Positions 49,922 through 57,631 of a stretch of DNA of 64,000 bases are shown piece after piece. The translations under genes and the position numbers were made by a program. How positions within the stretch are numbered: the first letter of the stretch is position 1; the number at the start of each line of letters is the position of its first letter. Origin of the DNA: Achromobacter sp. UMC46 (GTDB lineage: Bacteria > Pseudomonadota > Gammaproteobacteria > Burkholderiales > Burkholderiaceae_B); assembly GCF_014170335.1 (NCBI RefSeq), contig NZ_LZZS01000040.1, forward strand, positions 237,987 to 301,986, in the 5' to 3' direction. The notes under the pieces are model-generated. The model did no database searches and was not told the DNA's origin. It saw nothing but the letters and a program-made list of their open reading frames with translations.

Positions 49922-50482
49922 TTACGTGGGCTTACGCGAATTTGGGCTCATCCAGAACACGTCGGTCATCCCCGTCGCGGTATTGATACAACGCGCCAGC
50001 ACGAACATCAGATCGGACAGGCGGTTCAGGTATTGCCGGACCGGCGGGTTCACCGTGTCGGCCCTGGCCAGGGCGACCACCGCCCGTTCCGCCCGCCGGC
50101 ACACCGTGCGCGCCACATGGGCCTGTGCCGCCGCGCGCGTGCCGCCGGGCAGGATGAATTCGCGCAAGGGGGCCAGCATCGCGTTGTAGTGCGCCAGCCG
50201 CGCGTCCAGGCGGGCGATCTGCGCGTCCGTCACGGCGGCATGGCCGGGAATGCAGAGCTCGGCACCCATGTCGAATAGATCATGCTGGATCGCCATCAGG
50301 TCCAGAGAAACTTCGGGCGGCAGGGACTCGGTCAGCAGCAGGCCGATGACGCTGTTCAGCTCGTCCACGTCGCCCAGCGCCGCGATGCGTGGGGCGTCCT
50401 TGGGGGTACGCGATCCGTCCCCCAGACCTGTAGTGCCGTCGTCTCCCGTGCGGGTGGCGATCACGGATAAGCGGTTGGCCAT
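49922..50482 (-). CDS. Cob(I)alamin adenosyltransferase, PduO type
   Basis: 186 residues starting MANRLSVIATRTGDDGTTGL. The ATP-binding N-terminal segment TRTGDDGTTGLGDGSR and the family helix with RTVCRRAERAVVALAR near residue 130, plus a C-terminal YLNRLSDLMFVLAR region, identify the PduO (MMAB/EutT-distinct) corrinoid adenosyltransferase. It forms adenosylcobalamin from cob(I)alamin and ATP. The frame is open further upstream, but the ATG at 50482 matches homologues. It is encoded divergently from the copper-binding protein across 203 bases in which I saw no clear operator. Confidence 0.92.
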   Translation of the reverse strand: MANRLSVIATRTGDDGTTGLGDGSRTPKDAPRIAALGDVDELNSVIGLLLTESLPPEVSLDLMAIQHDLFDMGAELCIPGHAAVTDAQIARLDARLAHYNAMLAPLREFILPGGTRAAAQAHVARTVCRRAERAVVALARADTVNPPVRQYLNRLSDLMFVLARCINTATGMTDVFWMSPNSRKPT

Positions 50483-50685
50483 GGGAAAGCGTCCTGAATC
50501 GGAAAAGGGTAGTGGGGGTTTGCGTCCGGCGGTAAGCGGAGGCCCGGGCAGGCCGGCGGTTCGCAATCAACTGTCAGGATTGTTGCGTCATGCCGCCGGA
50601 ACTGTTTCATAACGGCGGTATCCTAGCACTGTGGAAAGCAAGAAGGGCCCGGCCCTGGCTTTCGCTGTCAATGGAGGACGCCCGT

Positions 50686-50994
50686 ATGGCTTTTGACCGC
50701 AAATATGCAATGCCCATGGCTATCGCTACCGCGATGGCTGTCGTGACCCTGGCCACGCCCTTGGCGTTCGCCCAAACCGCCGACGCAAGCGGCGAGGTTC
50801 GCCGTGTGGATCCGGCCGCGGGCAAGGTCACGATCAAGCACGACGAGATCAAGGCCTTGGACCTGCCGGCCATGACGCTGGTCTATGAGGCGGATCCGCC
50901 GGCCCTGCTGTCCAAGATCAAGGCGGGCGACAAGGTCCGCTTCACCGCCACCCGCAAGGACGGCAAGTATGTCGTGACGGCGATCACGAACTGA
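50686..50994 (+). CDS. Periplasmic copper-binding protein, CusF-like
   Basis: 102 residues: signal peptide MAFDRKYAMPMAIATAMAVV with cleavage after AFAQ near residue 28, then an OB-fold copper-binding domain. The segment IKHDEIKALDLPAMTLVYEA corresponds to the E. coli CusF metal site, but the Trp and second Met are replaced by Leu (DLPAMTL instead of NWPAMTM), leaving one His and one Met. Ribosome-binding GGAGG precedes ATG 50686; an in-frame ATG 15 bases up also exists. It may bind Cu(I)/Ag(I) weakly or another metal. Followed by a strong convergent terminator for hslU. Confidence 0.8.
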   Translation: MAFDRKYAMPMAIATAMAVVTLATPLAFAQTADASGEVRRVDPAAGKVTIKHDEIKALDLPAMTLVYEADPPALLSKIKAGDKVRFTATRKDGKYVVTAITN

Positions 50995-51007
50995 CGCCGC
51001 GCCATGG

Positions 51008-51045
51008 AAAACGCCGTTTACCGCAAGGTTGCGATAAACGGCGTT
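51008..51045 (-). terminator. Terminator after hslU
   Basis: A 16-bp nearly perfect stem: AACGCCGTTTA/TAAACGGCGTT (51010-51020 and 51035-51045) with an inner CGCAA/TTGCG pairing and a GG loop. On the minus strand the stem ends in TTTT. It sits between the convergent cusF-like gene and hslU and could serve both. Confidence 0.75.
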
Positions 51046-51080
51046 GATCAGCAGGGAGCGCGCCAGGCGCGCCGCCCGCC

Positions 51081-52415
51081 TTACAGCACGTAGCGCGCCA
51101 GGTCCTGGCTGCTGGCGGCTTCCGCCAACTGCGAGTTGACGTAGGCGGCGTCGATCTTCACGTGCTTGTCCTGGCTGGAGGTGGCGTCGAACGACAGCTC
51201 GTCCAACAGCTTTTCCATCACCGTGTACAGGCGGCGAGCACCAATGTTCTCGGTGGTCTCGTTCACGGCGAAGGCCAGTTCGGCCAGGCGGCGTACGCCC
51301 TCGTCCGTGAATTCCAGTTGCACGTCTTCGGTGGCCATCAGCGCGGTGTACTGCTTGGTCAGCGAGGCGTCCGTGTCGGACAGGATGCGCACGAAGTCCT
51401 CGGCGGTCAGCGATTCCAGTTCGACGCGGATCGGGAAACGGCCTTGCAGCTCGGGGATCAGGTCCGACGGGCGGGCCAGGTGGAACGCGCCCGACGCGAT
51501 GAACAGGATGTGGTCGGTGCGGACCATGCCGTAGCGCGTGTTGACGGTGGTGCCTTCCACCAGCGGCAGCAGGTCGCGCTGCACGCCCTGGCGCGACACG
51601 TCGGCGCCGCCGGATTCCTGGCGGGCGGCGATCTTGTCGATTTCGTCCAGGAAGACGATGCCGTTCTGCTCGACGTTGTTGATGGCGACCGTGCGCAGGT
51701 CTTCTTCATTGACGCGCTTGGCGGCTTCCTCGTCGACGATCAGCTTGAAGGCTTCACGCACCTTCATCTTCTTGGGCTTTTTCTTGTCGCGGGCCATGCC
51801 GGCGAACATGCCGCGCAGCTGCTCGGCCATTTCTTCCATGCCGGGGGGCGTCATGACGTCCATCTGCGGCGCGGCCTGGGCCACTTCGATCTCGATCTCA
51901 AGATCGTCGATCTTGCCTTCGCGCAGGCGCTTCCTGAAGGTCTGGCGGGCGCTGTTGTCTTCGCCGCGTTCCGGCTCGCCAGAGGCACCGCGGGCGGGCG
52001 GGACCAGGGCGTCCAGAATGCGGTCTTCGGCGGCGTCTTCGGCCTGGGTGCGCACGCGGCGCATTTCCAGTTCACGCGTTTGCTTGATCGAGTATTCGGT
52101 CAGGTCGCGGATGATGGTGTCGACGTCGCGGCCCACATAGCCCACTTCCGTGAACTTGGTGGCTTCGATCTTGATGAAGGGCGCGTTGGCCAGCTTGGCC
52201 AGGCGGCGGGCGATTTCGGTCTTGCCCACGCCGGTGGGGCCGATCATCAGGATGTTCTTGGGGTGGATCTCGTGGCGCAGGGGCTCGGCGACCTGCTGGC
52301 GGCGCCAGCGGTTGCGCAGAGCGACCGCCACCGCGCGCTTGGCGCGGTTCTGGCCGACGATGTATTTGTCGAGTTCGGAGACGATCTCTCCGGGCGTCAT
52401 GTTGGATGCGGACAT
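51081..52415 (-). CDS. hslU: ATP-dependent protease ATPase subunit HslU
   Basis: 444 residues: AAA+ unfoldase partner of HslV. Walker A GPTGVGKTEIARR near residue 60, Walker B VFLDEID near residue 255, and sensor segments downstream; the central I-domain is recognised by a long charged insert (about 110-240). The C-terminus SQDLARYVL is the conserved tail that inserts into HslV pockets. Normal length is 443. It lies 82 bases downstream of hslV, on the same strand, and is expected to be under the heat-shock promoter described upstream of hslV. Confidence 0.97.
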   Translation of the reverse strand: MSASNMTPGEIVSELDKYIVGQNRAKRAVAVALRNRWRRQQVAEPLRHEIHPKNILMIGPTGVGKTEIARRLAKLANAPFIKIEATKFTEVGYVGRDVDTIIRDLTEYSIKQTRELEMRRVRTQAEDAAEDRILDALVPPARGASGEPERGEDNSARQTFRKRLREGKIDDLEIEIEVAQAAPQMDVMTPPGMEEMAEQLRGMFAGMARDKKKPKKMKVREAFKLIVDEEAAKRVNEEDLRTVAINNVEQNGIVFLDEIDKIAARQESGGADVSRQGVQRDLLPLVEGTTVNTRYGMVRTDHILFIASGAFHLARPSDLIPELQGRFPIRVELESLTAEDFVRILSDTDASLTKQYTALMATEDVQLEFTDEGVRRLAELAFAVNETTENIGARRLYTVMEKLLDELSFDATSSQDKHVKIDAAYVNSQLAEAASSQDLARYVL

Positions 52416-52497
52416 GAGGGCGAATCCTTGAAGCTAGAGCGGGCTGGGGAAGCGGCCGCGGCGCGAGGGGCGTGCCCCGCGCGCCGCGTGTCGGGCG

Positions 52498-53037
52498 TCA
52501 GTCGCCCAGCGTTTCGATGACGTGGTTCTGGTTGGTGTAGATGCAGAGGTCGCCGGCGATTTCCAGCGATTGCTTGACGACAACCTCGGGCGACAGCTCG
52601 GTGTTGCGCAACAGCGCCAGCGCGGCTGACTGGGCATACGCGCCGCCGGAGCCGATGGCGGCCAGGCCGTGTTCGGGTTCCAGCACGTCGCCGTTGCCGG
52701 TCAGCACCAGCGTGTGCTCGGTGTCGGCCACGATCAGCATGGCTTCCAGCCGGCGCAGGACGCGGTCGGTGCGCCAGTCGCGGGTCAGTTCGACCGCGGC
52801 GCGCATCAGGTTGCCCTGGTGCTTTTCCAGCTTGGCTTCGAAACGTTCCTGCAACGTGAATGCGTCGGCGGTGGCGCCGGCGAAACCGGCCAGGATCTTG
52901 TCGTGGTACAGGCGGCGGATCTTGCGGGCCGTGCCCTTGACGACGATGTTGCCCAGGGTGACCTGGCCATCGCCGCCGAGCGCGACGCGGTTGCCGCGGC
53001 GCACACACACGATAGTGGTGGCGTGAAATTGTTCCAT
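52498..53037 (-). CDS. hslV: ATP-dependent protease subunit HslV
   Basis: 179 residues of the proteasome-like Ntn hydrolase. The mature nucleophile is the Thr after a short propeptide (MEQFHAT-TIVCVRR). GDGQVTLGN near residue 22 and AAIGSGGAYAQSAALALLR near residue 130 are family signatures. It forms the double hexameric chamber driven by HslU. A GGAAGGAA ribosome-binding sequence precedes the ATG and the sigma-32 promoter lies 24-51 bases upstream. Confidence 0.97.
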   Translation of the reverse strand: MEQFHATTIVCVRRGNRVALGGDGQVTLGNIVVKGTARKIRRLYHDKILAGFAGATADAFTLQERFEAKLEKHQGNLMRAAVELTRDWRTDRVLRRLEAMLIVADTEHTLVLTGNGDVLEPEHGLAAIGSGGAYAQSAALALLRNTELSPEVVVKQSLEIAGDLCIYTNQNHVIETLGD

Positions 53038-53060
53038 GCGTTCCTTCCTTTGAAAGAACT

Positions 53061-53088
53061 AGCTGGGGGCGGTCGACCGGAAATCAAG
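53061..53088 (-). promoter_or_regulatory. Sigma-32 heat-shock promoter of hslVU
   Basis: On the minus strand CTTGATT (53082-53088, five of seven matches to CTTGAAA), a 13-base spacer, then CCCCAGCT (53061-53068, seven of eight to CCCCATNT). Position 24 bases before the hslV ATG and the known membership of hslVU in the RpoH regulon support it. Confidence 0.75.
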
Positions 53089-53112
53089 GCTGAAAGGGGC
53101 ATCCTTTCGGCC

Positions 53113-53149
53113 AATAAAAAAGGCTATGCCGGAAACCAGCATAGCCTTT
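53113..53149 (-). terminator. Intrinsic terminator after dksA
   Basis: Inverted repeat AAAGGCTATGC / GCATAGCCTTT (53119-53129 and 53139-53149), nine-base loop; on the minus strand it is followed by a run of six T. It lies between dksA and the hslV heat-shock promoter. Confidence 0.8.
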
Positions 53150-53177
53150 CAGGGCGTGGCGTGAATGTCGGGACGGA

Positions 53178-53642
53178 TCAGTCGCCGTACAGCTTTTGGC
53201 GCATTTCACGGCGTTCCTGCGCTTCCAGCGACAGGGTGGCCGTGGGGCGGGCCAACAGGCGGGGTACGCCGATCGGTTCGCCGGTTTCTTCACACCAGCC
53301 GTATTCGCCGCTGTCGATGCGGGCGATGGACTGTTGCACCTTCTTCAGCAGCTTGCGCTCGCGGTCGCGGGTACGCAGCTCCAGGGCGTGTTCTTCCTCG
53401 ATGGTGGCGCGGTCGGCGGGATCGGGCACGAACTGCGTTTCGCGCAGGTGCTCAGTGGTCTCGCCGGCGTTGGCCAGGATGTCCTGTTCGAGTTGTTTGA
53501 GCCGTTCCTTGAAGAAAGCCAGCTGGCGTTCGTTCATATAGTCGGACTCGGGCATGGCCAGCAATTCCTTCTCGCTGGGCAGATCAATCGCCGTATCGCT
53601 CGTCGACTTGCTTGATTTTTTGGTTGCTGCCTTGGTAGCCAT
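53178..53642 (-). CDS. dksA: RNA polymerase-binding transcription factor DksA
   Basis: 154 residues. Long coiled-coil hairpin (about 35-110) with the acidic tip DPADRATIEEE near residue 75, then the globular domain with YGWCEETGEPIGVPRLLARP. The zinc-finger has one cysteine where E. coli DksA has four (C-x2-C-x17-C-x2-C); the others are replaced (CEETG, LSLEAQ). One-cysteine DksA proteins are known in beta-proteobacteria and work without zinc. It modulates RNA polymerase with ppGpp in the stringent response. It is preceded by about 125 bases before the COG0523 gene. Confidence 0.94.
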   Translation of the reverse strand: MATKAATKKSSKSTSDTAIDLPSEKELLAMPESDYMNERQLAFFKERLKQLEQDILANAGETTEHLRETQFVPDPADRATIEEEHALELRTRDRERKLLKKVQQSIARIDSGEYGWCEETGEPIGVPRLLARPTATLSLEAQERREMRQKLYGD

Positions 53643-53768
53643 GAAAACACTCCACTATGAATCGATCCTGGCGCGGGCGTCCTTTCCCGGTCCGTGTTGC
53701 TTGCTGCTTACGCTATTGGTACCTCACAGTACTGCCTTCGTCGCATCGCGTCACGTCAGGAAGGGGGA

Positions 53769-54893
53769 TTACCCCGCCAGGCACTGCTCCAAGCCCCGGG
53801 TGAAAATCTCCTGGGGCAGCTTACGTCCGATGAATACCATCTTGGTGGACGGTTTTTCGGCCGCGGTCCACGGCTTGCCGGGTTCGGCGCCCATCATCAT
53901 GTGCACACCCTGGAACAACATGCGGCGGTTGATGCCCTTCATGTACAGGATGCCCTTGTAACGCATCAGGTCGGGACCATAGACCTGCACCACGCCGCCC
54001 AGGAATTCCTCAAGGCGCGCGGGATCGAACGGCTTATTGGAACGGAACACGAACGCGCCGATTTCGTCGTCGTGCTGGTGGTGGTGATGATGGTGGGCAT
54101 GATCGCAATGCGCCCCGCAATCGCCTTCGTGCTCATGGTCATGATCGTGGTCATGGCCGTGATCGTGCCCGTGGTCATGACCATGGTCGTGGCTGTGGGC
54201 GGCGTCGGGGTGTTCATCGGCCAGGAATTCCGGGTCGATGTCCAGAATGGAGTTCAGGTTGAAGCCGCTGATGTCGATGATGGACTTCAGGTCGACTTCG
54301 CCGAAGTTGACTGGCGTGATCGGCGCGCGCGGATTCATGTGAACCAGGCGGTGGCGCAGCGCTTCGTAGTCGACTTCGTTGACCAGGTCGCGCTTCGAGA
54401 TCAGGATGCGGTCGGCGAAACCGACCTGCTTCTGGGCTTCGGGTTGCGCGTCGAGCGTGGCCATGCCGTGCTTGGCATCGACCACGGTCACCACCGCGTC
54501 CAGGCGGTAGTACTCGGCGATGTCGTCATCCATGAAGAACGTCTGGCAAACGGGGCCGGGGTTGGCCATGCCGGTCGTTTCGAGGATGACGCGTTCGAAA
54601 GTCAGTTCGCCGGCTTCGCGCTTGGCGCGCAGCTCGGACAGGGTGCGCATCAGGTCGCCACGGACCGTGCAGCAGACGCAGCCGTTGGACAGCTCGATGA
54701 TTTCTTCATCGCTGTCTTGCACGAGCAGGTCGTTGTCGATGCTTTCCGGTCCGAATTCGTTTTCGATGACGGCGACGCGGCGGCCATGGAATTCGGTCAG
54801 GATGCGTTTGAGCAGGGTGGTCTTGCCCGCACCGAGAAAGCCGGTGAGGATGGTGACGGGTACCATTTTGTCCAAACTGCGCGGGGTGTTCAT
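53769..54893 (-). CDS. COG0523 GTPase, putative zinc metallochaperone (CobW/ZigA-like)
   Basis: 374 residues. G1 loop TGFLGAGKTTLLKRIL at the N-terminus, the metal-binding CxCC site NGCVCCTVRGD near residue 72, SKRDLVNEVD near 165 and a very His/Asp-rich stretch at about 224-268 (repeats of HDHGHDHGHDH and HHHHHHQ). The CobW C-terminal domain follows (about 275-374). Placed beside zur and znuCBA, it is most likely the zinc-delivery subfamily rather than cobalamin or nitrile hydratase CobW. It could take zinc from the His-rich stretch to target proteins during limitation. It lies 286 bases downstream of zur on the same strand. Confidence 0.9.
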   Translation of the reverse strand: MNTPRSLDKMVPVTILTGFLGAGKTTLLKRILTEFHGRRVAVIENEFGPESIDNDLLVQDSDEEIIELSNGCVCCTVRGDLMRTLSELRAKREAGELTFERVILETTGMANPGPVCQTFFMDDDIAEYYRLDAVVTVVDAKHGMATLDAQPEAQKQVGFADRILISKRDLVNEVDYEALRHRLVHMNPRAPITPVNFGEVDLKSIIDISGFNLNSILDIDPEFLADEHPDAAHSHDHGHDHGHDHGHDHDHDHEHEGDCGAHCDHAHHHHHHQHDDEIGAFVFRSNKPFDPARLEEFLGGVVQVYGPDLMRYKGILYMKGINRRMLFQGVHMMMGAEPGKPWTAAEKPSTKMVFIGRKLPQEIFTRGLEQCLAG

Positions 54894-55179
54894 GGCGAAG
54901 CTGCTAGCGTGAGGTCAAGGCTGAAGTCTAGGCATTCAACACACGGCCTGGCAGGGGATTTTCCCGTGCAGGATGAGGTTTGCCACAGGCTGCGAAGGCC
55001 GCCAACAGCGGCCGGACGCAGGATTACAGCACAGTCGGGGGCAGGGGGCAAACCCCGGGTCAACCCAGGGGCTGAAGCCGTCTGAATCGCGGCTGTACGC
55101 CGTCAAGTATCGGGCGATATCACTATTTTGGGGCAGTTTGCCGGATTTCAAGGGCGGGAGACGCCCCGGGTGCTGACGC

Positions 55180-55683
55180 TTAGTGGTGATGGTGGTGAGG
55201 GCCGGCGTCGGCGGGCTGCTTTTTCTGGCATTGGGGACACAACGCCCGGATCTCGGTCTCGTGGGTGGCCAGCGCATAGCCGGTCTGGGCGACGCGTTCG
55301 GCCAGTTGACGGCTCATGGCCGGATCGGACACTTCCGCCACCGCGCCGCAACCCGTGCAGACGACCAGCAGGTCGTGGGGCGCGCCGCCGGCGTCATGAC
55401 AGGCGCTCCAGGCGTTGACGGCGTCCAGCCGATGGATCAGGCCTTCGTCCATCAGAAAATCCAGGGCCCGGTACACGGTGGGGGGCGCGGCGCCGGGATG
55501 CACTTCGCGCATGGCGTCCAGCAATTCGTAGGCCTTCAAGCTGCGGCCGTGACGCAACAACAGTTCCAGCACCTTGCGGCGGATGGGCGTGAGGCGGCGT
55601 CCACGTTGCTCGCACAGCGTCTCGGCGACGCTGAGCTGGGCGCCGACGGTGTCGCTGCGGGGGGATCGGGGCGGAGCGGGCAT
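55180..55683 (-). CDS. zur: Fur-family zinc uptake regulator
   Basis: 167 residues. The N-terminal winged helix includes RRLTPIRRKVLELLLRHGR (about 30-50) and PTVYRALDFLMDEGL (about 68-82, recognition helix). Metal-binding CTGC near residue 109 and CPQC near 149 form the structural zinc site, and the C-terminus ends in HHHHH. It is divergent from znuC across a region holding a Zur box at 55791-55803, so the protein probably represses both directions when zinc-bound. Fur and Mur are alternatives, but the znu neighbours point to zinc. Confidence 0.9.
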   Translation of the reverse strand: MPAPPRSPRSDTVGAQLSVAETLCEQRGRRLTPIRRKVLELLLRHGRSLKAYELLDAMREVHPGAAPPTVYRALDFLMDEGLIHRLDAVNAWSACHDAGGAPHDLLVVCTGCGAVAEVSDPAMSRQLAERVAQTGYALATHETEIRALCPQCQKKQPADAGPHHHHH

Positions 55684-55790
55684 GGCTGGGCTTTACCTGA
55701 ATGAGGAACGCGCGTGACGCGCGCGAGATGCCTGGAAGGTAGCAGAAAACACCAATATGCGGGCGACGGGGACGGGTTCAAGCCTTATTG

Positions 55791-55803
55791 GTTATGATAT
55801 AAC
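55791..55803. promoter_or_regulatory. Zur operator between zur and the znu operon
   Basis: GTTATGATATAAC is a 13-bp palindromic core (GTTAT-GAT-ATAAC), matching the Zur consensus GTTATANTATAAC at all but one defined position. It overlaps TATAAC (55798-55803), a plausible -10 for the znu side, so binding would block transcription. It lies 108 bases from the zur ATG and 57 bases before the first plus-strand ORF. Confidence 0.8.
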
Positions 55804-55859
55804 ATCATAAAATCGTGTCGCACCGCAATTTCGCCGCCCTTCAGACCGTCCGCGTTCCC

Positions 55860-56030
55860 ATGTCTCATTTCTCGCTTCTGCCTCAGCGGCCTGGCGCCGC
55901 ACCCCGGCAACGCGCCATTCCCCGTTCCGCATTCCTGGTTTCCGCCTGGCGCCGCATGGCGGCGGCAGCGGTTGCCGCCGCGGCGCTATGGGCCCTGACC
56001 GGCTGGGCGCTGGATTGGTGGCCGCGGTGA
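55860..56030 (+). CDS. Small single-helix membrane protein preceding znuC
   Basis: 56 residues from ATG 55860 (a GTG 45 bases up is possible). The N-terminal half is basic and proline-rich (QRPGAAPRQR); a C-terminal transmembrane helix (AAAAVAAAALWALTGWALDWW) ends WWPR. Its TGA overlaps the GTG start of znuC (GTGA), implying translational coupling and that the ORF is real. It lies immediately downstream of the Zur operator. No family recognised; it may be a leader or a transporter-associated small protein, and a non-functional leader ORF remains possible. Confidence 0.55.
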   Translation: MSHFSLLPQRPGAAPRQRAIPRSAFLVSAWRRMAAAAVAAAALWALTGWALDWWPR

Positions 56031-56749
56031 GCGTGGCGCCCGTGACCATCGAGCTGGACGACGCGTCGTTCGGCTGGCACGGCCACCCGGCGCTGAAATC
56101 GGTGTCGGGCCGGTTCGCCGCCGGCGGCATGACGGCCGTGGTGGGCCCCAACGGGGCCGGGAAGTCGACATTGATCAAGGGAATCATGGGCGTGTTGCGC
56201 CCCATGACCGGCAAGGTGCGCATCAGCGGCAACGGGCGGTCCGAGCTGGCCTGGCTGCCGCAGGCGGCCGAGTTGGATCGGTCGTTCCCCGTGACGGTGC
56301 TGGACTTGGTGGCGATGGGGGCGTGGCGCCGCGTCGGCGGATGGCGCCGGTATGGCCGCGGTGAGCTCGACCACTGCATGGACGCGCTGGAGACGGTGGG
56401 TCTGGCCGATGCCGCCGGACGCGGGATCGATACGCTGTCGGGCGGTCAGATGCAGCGCACGCTGTTTGCGCGGATGCTGGTGCAGGACGCGCCGGTGCTG
56501 CTGCTGGACGAACCGTTCGCGGCGGTGGACAGCCACACCACCGACGACCTGATGGCCTTGCTGTGCGGGCTGCACGGGCAGGGCCGGACCGTGATCGCCG
56601 TCCTGCACGACCTGGATCTGGTGCGCGACCACTTCCCGCAGAGCCTGCTGCTGTGCGGCTCGGTCGTGGCCTGGGGCGCTACCGAAGATACCTTGAACGA
56701 CGCGCATCTTAAGACGGCGCGCCAATGGCACGCGAGGGCCTACCTATGA
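56027..56749 (+). CDS. znuC: Zinc ABC transporter ATPase ZnuC
   Basis: 240 residues. Walker A VGPNGAGKSTLIKG near residue 40, signature LSGGQMQRTLFARML near residue 142, Walker B PVLLLDEPFAAVDSHTTDDL near residue 160 and the H-loop VLHDLDLV. It energises the ZnuB permease for high-affinity zinc uptake from periplasmic ZnuA. GTG 56027 overlaps the small upstream ORF; an earlier start would lengthen the N-terminus without family support. Its stop overlaps the znuB start (ATGA). Confidence 0.93.
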   Translation: MSVAPVTIELDDASFGWHGHPALKSVSGRFAAGGMTAVVGPNGAGKSTLIKGIMGVLRPMTGKVRISGNGRSELAWLPQAAELDRSFPVTVLDLVAMGAWRRVGGWRRYGRGELDHCMDALETVGLADAAGRGIDTLSGGQMQRTLFARMLVQDAPVLLLDEPFAAVDSHTTDDLMALLCGLHGQGRTVIAVLHDLDLVRDHFPQSLLLCGSVVAWGATEDTLNDAHLKTARQWHARAYL

Positions 56750-57621
56750 GTCTGGCGCAATGGCTGGTGTCGCCTTTCCTGGATTACGGATTCATGCGGC
56801 GCGCGTTGGCGGGCGCCAGCGCACTGTCGCTGGGCGCCGCGCCGCTGGGCGTGTTCCTGGTGTTGCGGCGCATGAGCCTGATGGGCGACGCCATGTCGCA
56901 TGCCATCCTGCCGGGAGTCGCGGCCGGTTTCCTGCTGTCGGGCCTGTCGCTGGGCGCGATGATGCTGGGCGGCATCGCCACCGGCCTGGCCGTGGCCTTG
57001 CTGGCGGGGCTGGTGGCGCGGCTGACGCCGCTGCGCGAAGACGCCAGCTTCGCGGCCTTCTATCTGATATCGCTGGGGTTGGGCGTGCTGCTGGTGTCGT
57101 TGCGCGGCTCCAATATGGATCTGCTGCATGTGCTGTTCGGCACGGTGCTGGGCCTGGATGATGCGGCGCTGCTGCTGGTGACCATCACGGCCAGCGTGAC
57201 GCTGCTGGTGCTGGCGGCGATCTACCGCCTGTTGGTGGCCGAATGCCTGGACCCGGGCTTCCTGCGCGCCAGCGGCGGCGGGGGCGGCTGGGTCCACATG
57301 GGCTTCCTGGTGCTGGTCGTCGTCAACCTGGTGGCGGGCTTCCAGGTGCTGGGCACCCTGATGGTCGTCGGGATCATGATGCTGCCCGCCGCCGCCGCCC
57401 GCTTCTGGGCGCGTTCTGCCGCCTGGCAGATTCCGCTGGCCGCGGCGTTCGGCGTGCTGGCCTCGGCCAGCGGCCTGCTGGTGTCCTACCACTACGACGT
57501 GCCCGCCTCGCCCTCGATCATCCTGGCCGCGGGCGCCTGTTACCTGTTTTCCATCGTCGGCGGCCCGCATGGCGGGCTGCTGCGGGCGCCGCGCCGCGTG
57601 GCCCGGGCCAGACTTCACTAG
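56746..57621 (+). CDS. znuB: Zinc ABC transporter permease ZnuB
   Basis: 291 residues, about eight transmembrane helices of the ABC-3 permease family. Family pattern: LRRMSLMGDAMSHAILPGVAAG-type segment (RRMSLMGDAMSHAILPG) near residue 40, and the hydrophobic VLGTLMVVGIMMLPAAAARF near residue 205. ATG 56746 (MSLAQWLVSP) overlaps the znuC stop. The substrate could be zinc or manganese from sequence alone; the Zur context favours zinc. Confidence 0.92.
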   Translation: MSLAQWLVSPFLDYGFMRRALAGASALSLGAAPLGVFLVLRRMSLMGDAMSHAILPGVAAGFLLSGLSLGAMMLGGIATGLAVALLAGLVARLTPLREDASFAAFYLISLGLGVLLVSLRGSNMDLLHVLFGTVLGLDDAALLLVTITASVTLLVLAAIYRLLVAECLDPGFLRASGGGGGWVHMGFLVLVVVNLVAGFQVLGTLMVVGIMMLPAAAARFWARSAAWQIPLAAAFGVLASASGLLVSYHYDVPASPSIILAAGACYLFSIVGGPHGGLLRAPRRVARARLH

Positions 57622-57631
57622 GAGATTCGCT

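Noticed and set aside
54100..54200. Repeat array in the His/Asp coding stretch as a CRISPR or DNA repeat
   Set aside because: It is a codon-level repeat inside a coding gene with no spacers.
53694..55085. Plus-strand ORF rich in Val/Met opposite the COG0523 GTPase
   Set aside because: It is the shadow of the His/Asp repeat region; the GTPase motifs are on the minus strand.
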